Part shown: piece by piece, positions 7,469 to 13,732 of the stretch
Numbering within the stretch: position 1 is the stretch's first letter
Layout: each line of letters opens with the position of its first letter
NCBI GenBank assembly: GCA_044227705.1
Contig: JBGAWE010000118.1
Location: 1 to 13,732 of the forward strand
DNA length: 13,732 nucleotides
Direction: 5' to 3'
From: JANOQP01 sp044227705
GTDB lineage: Bacteria > Bacteroidota > Bacteroidia > Chitinophagales > Saprospiraceae
Translations under genes and position numbers: made by a program
Notes under the pieces: generated by a model
The model's database searches: none
Seen by the model: only the letters and a program-made list of their open reading frames with translations
Told to the model about the DNA's origin: nothing

Positions 7469-9229
7469 GTGAAAAAAACTTCCCTGCTCGTCCTAGTGGC
7501 GGTCGGCGTAACGACGGCCTTCCTTTTCCAAAAATGCAAGCCCGACGGCGGTCAGTCCGCAGACAAGTCCACCATCAACGTGCGGCTCGAGACCGATGTC
7601 GAGGGCCTCAACCCCTTCCTGACGAACAACGCCAGCGCCATCCAGGTCTACCAGAAAATCTTCCTGACGATGGCCGACTTCGACCCGGCGACCCTCGAGA
7701 TAAAGCCCGTTCTGATAAAGGCGATGCCGACGGCCACGCCCATCGACACGGGCGCCTTCAAGGGCGGCATCCGCTACGACTTCGAGTTTTTGGAGGAGGC
7801 GAAATGGGACAACGGCCAGCCCATCACCGCTGCCGACTACATCTTCACCACGAAGGCCATCATCGCCCCGAAGGTCGCGGCGACCATCTGGAAGGGCTAC
7901 GAGGAGTTCGTCGGCGACGTCGTGGCCGACCCGGCGAACCCGCGCCGCTTCTCGGTCTTTGCAAAGGAATACTACATGCTCGCCGTCGAGACCCTCACCG
8001 GCACGCCCATCCTGCCGGAGGCCGTTTATGACCCGAAAGGGGTTTTGAAAAAATACCCCGTCCGCGATCTGCTCGACCCGAAAAAGTCGGCGGCCCTCGC
8101 GGCAAACCCGCCCGCCGATTTGACCGAGTTCGCCGAGGCCTTCCGCTCGCCGCTCCACACGCGGGAACCGGCGGGCGTGAGCGGCTCGGGGCAGTACAAA
8201 CTGGAAGAAATGGTCGCCGGCCAGCGCGTCGTCGTCTTGAAAAAGCCGAACTGGTGGGGCGAAAAACTGGCGGCCGAGCGGCCGATACTCGCCGCCCACC
8301 CGCAGCGCATCGTCTACAAGCCGATGCCCGACAACCTCGCCGCCATCACCATGCTCAAGGACGGCGGCATCGACGTGATGAAGAACATCCCGCCCGCCAT
8401 GTTCGACGAGCTGAAGAGCGGCCCGGCGGCCGCGAAGCTCCAGTTCGCCACGCCGGAACTGATGGAGTTCAGCCAGGTGGTCATCAACACCCGCAAACCG
8501 ATGCTCAAGGACAAGCGCACCCGCCGTGCCCTTGCCATGCTGCTCGACCTCGACGCGGGCCTCCAAACCATCATGCGGGGCTATGCAAAAAGGGCGGTCG
8601 GGCCGTTCCACCCGTCGAAGCCGTATTTCGACAAGAGCCTCGTGCCCATAAAATACGACCCCGAAGGAGCCGCGAAACTGCTCGCCGACGCCGGCTGGAA
8701 AGACTCCGACAAGGACGGCATCCTCGACCAAAACATCGGAGGCAAAAAGACCGACCTCGCCATCACCTTCCGCGCCAGCCCAAAATCGGAGGTGGGGAAG
8801 GCCGTCGCGCTGCAGTTGCAGGAGAACGCCCGGAAGGCGGGCATCAAGATCGAGCTCGTCCAGAAAGACATGACCGCCATTATGGAGGACATGAAGGCCC
8901 GCGACTTCGACCTCGTGGCGATGCGGGCCACCCAGTTCCCGCTCCTCGACGAGCCTTTCCAGACCTGGCACACGAAGAGCGACACGCCAGACGGCGGCAA
9001 CCGCAGCGGCTTCGGCTCGGCCGCCAGCGACAAGGTCATCGACGAAATCCGCGAGACGCGCGACCCGGCGCGGCGCAACGAGCTGTACGTCCAGCTCCAA
9101 AAGATGATCTACGACGAACAGCCGGTCATCTTCCTATTCGCCCCCATCGAGCGCATCGGCATCGCGGCAAAGTGGAAGCCGGTCATCTCGGTCAACCGGC
9201 CGGGGTTTTTCGAGCAGTATTTTCAATAG
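7469..9229 (+). CDS. ABC transporter solute-binding protein, family 5 (peptide/nickel type)
   Basis: 586 residues from GTG 7469. An upstream in-frame TTG at 7397 is possible, but GTG 7469 puts a proper signal (MKKTSLLVLVAVGVTTAFLF) at the N-terminus. A cysteine at residue 23 (FQKC) may be lipidated, but it is a poor match to the standard lipobox. Family features are LETDVEGLNPFL near the N-terminus, the WDNGQPITAADYIFT strand-helix typical of DppA/OppA relatives, GSGQYKLEE with W(W)GE, and LLADAGWKDSDKDGILD followed by the second lobe. By family it binds short peptides or similar solutes for an ABC importer. The specific ligand cannot be told. No permease or ATPase gene is adjacent, so it is an orphan here. 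It is divergent from rpsF and convergent with the sensor gene ending at 9285. Confidence 0.9.
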   Translation: MKKTSLLVLVAVGVTTAFLFQKCKPDGGQSADKSTINVRLETDVEGLNPFLTNNASAIQVYQKIFLTMADFDPATLEIKPVLIKAMPTATPIDTGAFKGGIRYDFEFLEEAKWDNGQPITAADYIFTTKAIIAPKVAATIWKGYEEFVGDVVADPANPRRFSVFAKEYYMLAVETLTGTPILPEAVYDPKGVLKKYPVRDLLDPKKSAALAANPPADLTEFAEAFRSPLHTREPAGVSGSGQYKLEEMVAGQRVVVLKKPNWWGEKLAAERPILAAHPQRIVYKPMPDNLAAITMLKDGGIDVMKNIPPAMFDELKSGPAAAKLQFATPELMEFSQVVINTRKPMLKDKRTRRALAMLLDLDAGLQTIMRGYAKRAVGPFHPSKPYFDKSLVPIKYDPEGAAKLLADAGWKDSDKDGILDQNIGGKKTDLAITFRASPKSEVGKAVALQLQENARKAGIKIELVQKDMTAIMEDMKARDFDLVAMRATQFPLLDEPFQTWHTKSDTPDGGNRSGFGSAASDKVIDEIRETRDPARRNELYVQLQKMIYDEQPVIFLFAPIERIGIAAKWKPVISVNRPGFFEQYFQ

Positions 9230-9284
9230 GCCGGAACACGATTAGGGTTGGGCCTTCTATCCGGAAAATTGGGATCGGGCTGGT

Positions 9285-10283
9285 TCACGCCTGTCCGCGC
9301 CGCAGCCACAGCACCCGCCCGATTCGCTCGCCAGATGCGCCCCAGATGTCCTGCGAGGATGCCTCGAAGCGCTGCTCCTGGCCGTCGGCGAAGACGTTCA
9401 GCGAGGCCGTCGCGCCCGGCTCGTTTTTGAGGAGCTCGCGCAACAGGTCGTTGTGCAATGCCACGTCGGGGGCGTGCCTGCCGACGATCTCCTCCGGTTT
9501 CAAAGCCAACAGCGCGGCGGCGGCGGGGTTGACGAAGATGATTTTACGCTCCTCGCTCAGCCCGACCACCGCGTCTGGGAAGAGCGCAATGACCGCTTCG
9601 ACGCGCTGTTTTGCCCGCACGATGGCCGCGAGGCTGCTCTGCTCCCACCCCTCAAGCCGCTCGGCGAGGTTGTTGAAGGCACGGGTCATCTCGCCGAACT
9701 CGTCGTTCGAGTGCTCGTGGATGCGGAAGGCGTAGTTCTTCTCGGCAATCTGCCTGATGCCCTCCGTCAGCCGCTCGACCGGCTGGGCGATGTAGTGCGG
9801 GAAGTTGAAGATGAACCCGAAGGCGACCAGTGCCGCCACCGTGCCGAGCAGGGCCAGCCACCCGGCGAACCGCTCGGCCATCTGAAACGTCGCGTCGTTT
9901 GCCCGCACGATGGCCTCGCGGTTCAACTGGTGGATTTCGGCCAGGTGCTGCACCGCTTCCCGCCGCGCCGCCGTGTCCGAAGGGGAGATTTCCAATTTTG
10001 AAAAAGCGGTCCGCAGCGCGGAGGTCGCCTCCGTCTCGCCAACCTCGGTGATGTTGCCCTCCTGTTTTTGCAAGGTCGCCTCAAACCTCTGGAGGTCGGC
10101 GGCCTCGAGCGCGTCGCGCATCTTTTCGACGTAGTCGAGGCTCTGGTAGTTGGCCTCGAACACGCCCCTCGTGCGCTCCGTGATTCGAAAGAGCGCGAAA
10201 TGGGAGGCCGTCACGACCGCCAGCATCAGCCCGAAAAGGAAGATGAGCGCGAGGCGGAGCTTGATCTTGAGCGGGATTCTCAT
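9285..10283 (-). CDS. HAMP-PAS membrane sensor lacking a histidine kinase core (truncated Kdp-type sensor)
   Basis: 332 residues. TM helix 1 is about 10-33, then an extracytoplasmic helical region 34-138 (ANYQSLDYVEKM), TM2 about 141-161, HAMP about 162-214 (FPHYIAQPVERLTEG, SNDEFGEMTRAFNNLAERL) and PAS about 226-328 (IIFVNPAAAALLALKPEEIVG, APDVALHNDLLRELL). This layout matches the kinase that follows KdpD in Bacteroidota. There the PAS domain normally continues into HisKA (SHELKTP) and HATPase. Here translation stops at LRRGQA, and the 55 bases left before the neighbouring gene hold no kinase motif in any frame. It starts 9 bases after kdpD-N, so the two are probably co-transcribed. It may be a degraded kinase or a dedicated input module for a partner encoded elsewhere. 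Confidence 0.85.
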   Translation of the reverse strand: MRIPLKIKLRLALIFLFGLMLAVVTASHFALFRITERTRGVFEANYQSLDYVEKMRDALEAADLQRFEATLQKQEGNITEVGETEATSALRTAFSKLEISPSDTAARREAVQHLAEIHQLNREAIVRANDATFQMAERFAGWLALLGTVAALVAFGFIFNFPHYIAQPVERLTEGIRQIAEKNYAFRIHEHSNDEFGEMTRAFNNLAERLEGWEQSSLAAIVRAKQRVEAVIALFPDAVVGLSEERKIIFVNPAAAALLALKPEEIVGRHAPDVALHNDLLRELLKNEPGATASLNVFADGQEQRFEASSQDIWGASGERIGRVLWLRRGQA

Positions 10284-10292
10284 GTCGGGAGG

Positions 10293-11420
10293 TCAGGAAA
10301 GGATGATGAGGTCGAGGTTCGAAGCGGTCAGCTTTTTGAGGAGCTGGTTGAAGATGCCCGTCCGCAGGATGATCTGGAAGAGGCTCATGTGCGGCTTGCC
10401 GAGGCAGATGGTGGTGATTTGATGCCGCTCGGCGGCCTCGGCGATGGCCTCGGCGATGTTCGAGTTCTTCATTTGCGGCACCTCCGCCCCCAGCTCGGTG
10501 GCCATCTTGAGGTTGTTGATGAGGTGCCGCTGCAGGTCGAGCGGGATGCGCTCGGGGCTCTCGGCGGGCGTCTCGACGAAGAGGACGTACCACTTCGAGT
10601 TGTAGTAGCCCGCCAGCCGCGCCGTCTTTCGGATGATGTTCTCGGCCGTCTTCCGGTTCGACGAGACGCAGGCCAGGAAGCGGTCGGGCCGGTACTGCTG
10701 CGCGGCGGCGGGCAGCTCGGCGTCGATTTTCCGCTCGACCTGCGACATGACCTCGCGCAGGGCCAGCTCGCGCAGTTGCAGGATTTTCTCGGGCTGGAAG
10801 AAGTTGCGCAGCGCGATCTCGACCTTCTCCGGCGCGTAGATCTTGCCCTGCCGCAGCCGCGCGATCAGCTCGTCGGCGGTCAGGTCGATGTTGACCACCT
10901 CGTCGGCCATTTTCAGCACCGAGTCGGGCACCCGCTCGGCGACCTCGACGCCGGAGATCTGCTGCACGTCGCGGTTGAGGCTTTCGAGGTGCTGGATGTT
11001 GACCGCCGAGACGACCGAGATGCCCGCGTCGAGCAGGTCGACCACGTCCTGCCATCGCTTGGGGTTCTTGCTGCCGGGGGCGTTGGTGTGCGCCAGCTCG
11101 TCGACGACGACCAGCTCCGGCGAGAGGGCGAGGATGGCCTCGACGTCCATCTCCTCGATTTTTTTGCCCTTGTAGAAAATCGAGCGGCGCGGCACGACGG
11201 GCAGGCCCTCGACCAGCGCCTCCGTCTCCGCCCGCCCGTGCGTCTCGACGAACCCGATTTTGACCTTTACGCCGCTCGCCAGCAGGGCGTGCGCCTCCTG
11301 CAGCATCCGGAAGGTCTTCCCCACGCCCGCGCTCATGCCGATGTAGATCTTGAACTTGCCGCGCCGCTGGCGGCGGATCAGTTCGAGGAAGTGTTCGGGC
11401 GAGTTGTCCATCGGCGTCAC
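10293..11420 (-). CDS. kdpD: KdpD N-terminal sensor protein (KdpD domain plus Usp domain, no kinase)
   Basis: 375 residues. In typical proteobacterial KdpD these domains precede four TM helices and a kinase, and the whole protein senses K+ limitation. Here only the soluble front is present. The KdpD domain (about 20-230) has Walker A GMSAGVGKT (28-36), ETHGRAET (59-66), Walker B LVVVDELAHTNAPGS (103-117) and VNIQHLESLN (140-149). The Usp domain (about 247-375) has CVSSNRKTAENIIRKTARLA and CLGKPH. This split form is usual in Bacteroidota, where a separate HAMP-PAS kinase follows. A GTG start at 11420 overlaps the kup stop by four bases (GTGA). ATG 11411 (MDNSPEH) is an alternative. No membrane segment is visible, so it must act in the cytoplasm or through a partner. 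The Usp domain could bind a nucleotide (inference). Confidence 0.93.
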   Translation of the reverse strand: MTPMDNSPEHFLELIRRQRRGKFKIYIGMSAGVGKTFRMLQEAHALLASGVKVKIGFVETHGRAETEALVEGLPVVPRRSIFYKGKKIEEMDVEAILALSPELVVVDELAHTNAPGSKNPKRWQDVVDLLDAGISVVSAVNIQHLESLNRDVQQISGVEVAERVPDSVLKMADEVVNIDLTADELIARLRQGKIYAPEKVEIALRNFFQPEKILQLRELALREVMSQVERKIDAELPAAAQQYRPDRFLACVSSNRKTAENIIRKTARLAGYYNSKWYVLFVETPAESPERIPLDLQRHLINNLKMATELGAEVPQMKNSNIAEAIAEAAERHQITTICLGKPHMSLFQIILRTGIFNQLLKKLTASNLDLIILS

Positions 11421-13378
11421 TCCTTTTTAAGGTCAAAAACGGGCGTTTCGCCGATCATCAGCGGGAATCTCTCCACGTCGACGTGGTTGTAGTCCAGTCC
11501 GAACGCCTTCTCGTCGGGCAGGCTCATCGCGTCGAGCAAGTAGTGCGCCCGCATCACGAGGTTGTCGAGGATGGACAGGTCGTTCTCCACCGAGAGGAAG
11601 CTTTTGAAGAGTACGAACCTGAAATCACCCGTCAGCCGGTGCCTGCCCATGTGGCAGTAGGGCGTCTCCACCGCAATCTTGCCGTCGTTGACGAGGTCTT
11701 CCACCGCCCGGCGGAAGAAGAGGTTCATGCGCGGAACCACCCGGAAGCCGAGCCGGAAGCGCACGAAGATCAGGTCGTCCGGCGCGATCACCTCTGCGTG
11801 GTAGGCCATCGTGTAGGGCGAGTCGGTCACCTCCACGTGCACCAGCCAGTACACGTCGGCGCGCTTGGGCTGCTGGAAGAGGATGCTGTCCATGATGCGC
11901 TCCTCGACCACGCCGGGCTTGCCCGACTTGGTGAAGAACACGGCGTGGGTGGCGTACTTGGCCACCTCCCGGTCCTCGCTCAGCCGTTTGAGCAACGGGA
12001 CGTAGGGCGCGAGCGGGACGGTCTTTCTGAACCGGTCCTTCAACTTCTTCCCCTCGTGCCAGACGAACATGGTCGCCACGACCGACAGGCCGATGAGCAG
12101 GGTAATCCAGCCGCCATGCGCAAATTTTTTCAGGTTGGCGACCAGAAACACGGTCTCAATGGTCATGAAGGCAGCCACGACGGCGGCCACCGTCATCGCG
12201 CCCGCCTTGCGCGAGTAGAGCCAGCAGCCGAGCAGGATGGTCGTCGTCAGCATCGTCAGCGTGACCGAGAGGCCGAACGCGGCCTCCATCCGCGACGACT
12301 CGCGGAAGTACAGCACCATGCCGATGCAGCCGAACATCATCACCCAGTTGACGGTCGGCAGGTAGATCTGCCCGCGCAGCTCGGTCGGGAACTCGACACG
12401 CAGCTTCGGCCACAGGTTGAGCCGGACGGCCTCGTTGAACAGGGTGTATGTCCCGCTGATGAGCGCTTGGCTGGCGATGACGGTTGCCGCCGTGGAGACC
12501 GCCACCGCCGGGATGAGGAACCAGCGCGGGGCCAGTCCAAAGAACGGGTTCACCCCCTCCGCACCGGCCACCGTCTCGCCGACGTGGCGCAGGAGGAAGG
12601 CGGCCTCCCCGAAATAGCAGAGAAGCAGGCTGATTTTGATGAAAATCCACGCGGTCTGGATGTTGCGCCGCCCGACATGGCCCATGTCGGCATACAAAGC
12701 CTCGGCACCGGTCGTGCAGAGGAAGACGCCGCCCAGCACCCAAAAACCGCCGGGATGGCGGGCCAGCAGGTCCCATGCACAGGCCGGGTTGACGGCCCGC
12801 AGAACCGAGAAATCGGTTATCAGGTTGCCGAGGCCCAGCACGGCGATCATCCCGAACCAGACGACCATCGCCGGGCCGAAGAACCTGCCGATTAGCTGCG
12901 TCCCGCCCTGTTGCAGCACGAACAGGGCCACGAGGATGCCGATGGTGATGCCCACGACGGGCAGGTTGGGCTTCAAGACCAGCAGCCCCTCAACGGCCGA
13001 TGTGACCGAAATGGGTGGCGTGATGAGGCTGTCGGCGAACATGAAGCTCCCGCCGACAATGGCCACCCAAACCGCCCACGGCGAGTACCGCCGAATGAGC
13101 GTGAAGAGCGAGAAGATGCCGCCCTCGCCTCTATTGTCCGCCCGCATGGTAAGCAGGACGTACTTGACCGTGGTCTGCAAGAACAAGGTCCAGAAAATGG
13201 CAGACACGCCGCCGAGAACGAGTGCCGGGTCTATCGGCCGCTCGCCGATGATGGCCTTGAAGGTGTACAGCGGCGAGGTGCCCAGGTCGCCGAACACGAT
13301 GCCGATTGCGATGAGCGCACCGCCCCACGTGAAGCGGTCGTGCGGGTGCGGGTTGTCCTGTTTGCGTTCCAAGTTCAA
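11417..13378 (-). CDS. kup: Kup (HAK/KT family) potassium uptake protein
   Basis: 653 residues, a normal length. Kup is a K+/H+ symporter with about 12 membrane helices and a soluble C-terminal domain. Visible signatures are GIVFGDLGTSPLYTFKAI (26-43), RADNRGEGG (79-87), the GGTQLIGRFFGPAMVVWF strand-helix (158-175), TTGAEALYADMGHVG (222-236) and SQALISGTY (303-311). The C-terminal region (about 450-653) is the cytoplasmic domain. The best in-frame start is TTG 13378, since no in-frame ATG lies before the conserved core and a stop codon sits in frame at 13415-13417. An ATG at 13418 is one base out of frame. The gene overlaps kdpD-N by four bases and follows a porin gene by 95 bases, forming a K+-related cluster. 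The promoter box at 13453-13460 suggests independent expression. Confidence 0.95.
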   Translation of the reverse strand: MNLERKQDNPHPHDRFTWGGALIAIGIVFGDLGTSPLYTFKAIIGERPIDPALVLGGVSAIFWTLFLQTTVKYVLLTMRADNRGEGGIFSLFTLIRRYSPWAVWVAIVGGSFMFADSLITPPISVTSAVEGLLVLKPNLPVVGITIGILVALFVLQQGGTQLIGRFFGPAMVVWFGMIAVLGLGNLITDFSVLRAVNPACAWDLLARHPGGFWVLGGVFLCTTGAEALYADMGHVGRRNIQTAWIFIKISLLLCYFGEAAFLLRHVGETVAGAEGVNPFFGLAPRWFLIPAVAVSTAATVIASQALISGTYTLFNEAVRLNLWPKLRVEFPTELRGQIYLPTVNWVMMFGCIGMVLYFRESSRMEAAFGLSVTLTMLTTTILLGCWLYSRKAGAMTVAAVVAAFMTIETVFLVANLKKFAHGGWITLLIGLSVVATMFVWHEGKKLKDRFRKTVPLAPYVPLLKRLSEDREVAKYATHAVFFTKSGKPGVVEERIMDSILFQQPKRADVYWLVHVEVTDSPYTMAYHAEVIAPDDLIFVRFRLGFRVVPRMNLFFRRAVEDLVNDGKIAVETPYCHMGRHRLTGDFRFVLFKSFLSVENDLSILDNLVMRAHYLLDAMSLPDEKAFGLDYNHVDVERFPLMIGETPVFDLKKE

Positions 13379-13452
13379 AGGTTGGTTTTGCCGGTGGTTG
13401 GTTTTGGCCGTCGCTCATCCGCAGTTACTGCCCTGTTTTTGGGCGCGGCGGC

Positions 13453-13460
13453 CAAATTTA
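13453..13460 (-). promoter_or_regulatory. -7 promoter box for the kup-kdpD-sensor genes
   Basis: On the minus strand TAAATTTG is an exact TAnnTTTG match and lies between the porin stop (13474) and kup. The predicted start near 13446 gives a leader of about 68 bases to TTG 13378. A TTTG lies 14 bases upstream, which is shorter than usual spacing, so the -33 element is uncertain. Confidence 0.45.
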
Positions 13461-13473
13461 AGCCCGTCCCCGC

Positions 13474-13732
13474 TCAAATCCGAAACAGGGCGCAGAGGAC
13501 GACCCTGTTCTCCGACTTGACCAGGTCCGGTCGCCAGTCCGCCGGGAGCGGCGTCCAGGCGTAGCCGGTGGGCGAGGTCACGCCGCCCTTCCCGGCGAAA
13601 TACGGCACGCTCGCCTCCCTGTGGACAAGCTCGACGCGGAACGTAAGGCTCTGGTTGGGCATCCAGTCCAGGTTGGTCGAGGCGTCCCAGCCCGAAAACT
13701 TGTCGCCCGGGCTGGCGCTGAACGGGTAGGCC
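13474..13732 (-). CDS. Outer-membrane beta-barrel porin, C-terminal part (5' end outside window)
   Basis: The frame is open to the right edge, giving the last 85 or so residues. The methionine at 13662 is internal. The sequence alternates polar and nonpolar residues as in barrel strands: FSGWDASTNLDW, then SLTFRVELVHREASVPYFAG, a loop rich in glycine and proline, and a last strand SENRVVLCALFRI. The aromatic/hydrophobic terminal strand is typical of outer-membrane proteins recognised by BAM. By memory this resembles the porin encoded with Bacteroidota kdp operons, between kdpC and kdpD. That fits its position just upstream of kup and kdpD-N. Whether it passes potassium is inference. Confidence 0.7.
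   Translation of the reverse strand, partial: AYPFSASPGDKFSGWDASTNLDWMPNQSLTFRVELVHREASVPYFAGKGGVTSPTGYAWTPLPADWRPDLVKSENRVVLCALFRI

Noticed and set aside
9228..9264. Terminator between the binding-protein gene and the sensor gene
   Set aside because: Only 5-bp stems with long loops (9231-9235 with 9260-9264, or 9228-9232 with 9251-9255) and no T-run.
11483..12895. Long plus-strand open frame opposite kup
   Set aside because: His/Arg/Glu-rich antisense shadow of a clear membrane transporter.

Overview
The window is high-GC DNA with dense coding, and it looks like a chromosomal segment of a Bacteroidota bacterium. A Saprospiria/Lewinella-type lineage is a guess. Supporting signs are two proteins with type IX secretion (T9SS) C-terminal sorting domains, a small protein resembling the GldM C-terminal domain, TAnnTTTG-type -7 promoter boxes, A-rich start regions without clear Shine-Dalgarno sequences, and a Bacteroidota-style KdpD split from its kinase partner. 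No rRNA, tRNA, CRISPR array, phage or IS element was seen.

Layout, left to right. (1) 1-522 (+) is the 3' end of a T9SS-sorted surface protein. It runs convergently into mnmE (525-1979, -), which encodes a tRNA-modification GTPase. (2) 2082-4942 (+) is a large multidomain T9SS-secreted adhesin-like protein split by a frame break at about 2859. It is followed by a small secreted GldM-C-like protein (5081-5470, +) and a strong two-way terminator. (3) 7294-5560 (-) is the classical rpsF-rpsR-rplI ribosomal operon with its own promoter. Its bL9 carries an unusual tail of about 170 residues built on 22-residue repeats. (4) 7469-9229 (+) is an orphan family-5 peptide-type solute-binding protein. 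(5) 13732-9285 (-) is a potassium-related cluster: porin C-terminus (cut by the window edge), Kup transporter, a KdpD made only of the N-terminal and Usp domains, and a HAMP-PAS membrane sensor that ends where a histidine kinase core should begin.

How the genes relate. The ribosomal operon and mnmE are housekeeping translation genes. The T9SS genes supply the secreted surface proteome. The potassium cluster joins a constitutive-type K+ importer (Kup) to the sensing half of a Kdp system, but the window shows no kinase core and no KdpE regulator. Recalled Bacteroidota gene order (kdpABC, porin, kdpD, kinase) suggests kdpABC may lie beyond the right edge.

The points most worth a second look are the repeat-bearing bL9 tail, the kinase-less sensor beside KdpD-N and Kup, the broken adhesin gene, and the free-standing GldM-C-like protein.
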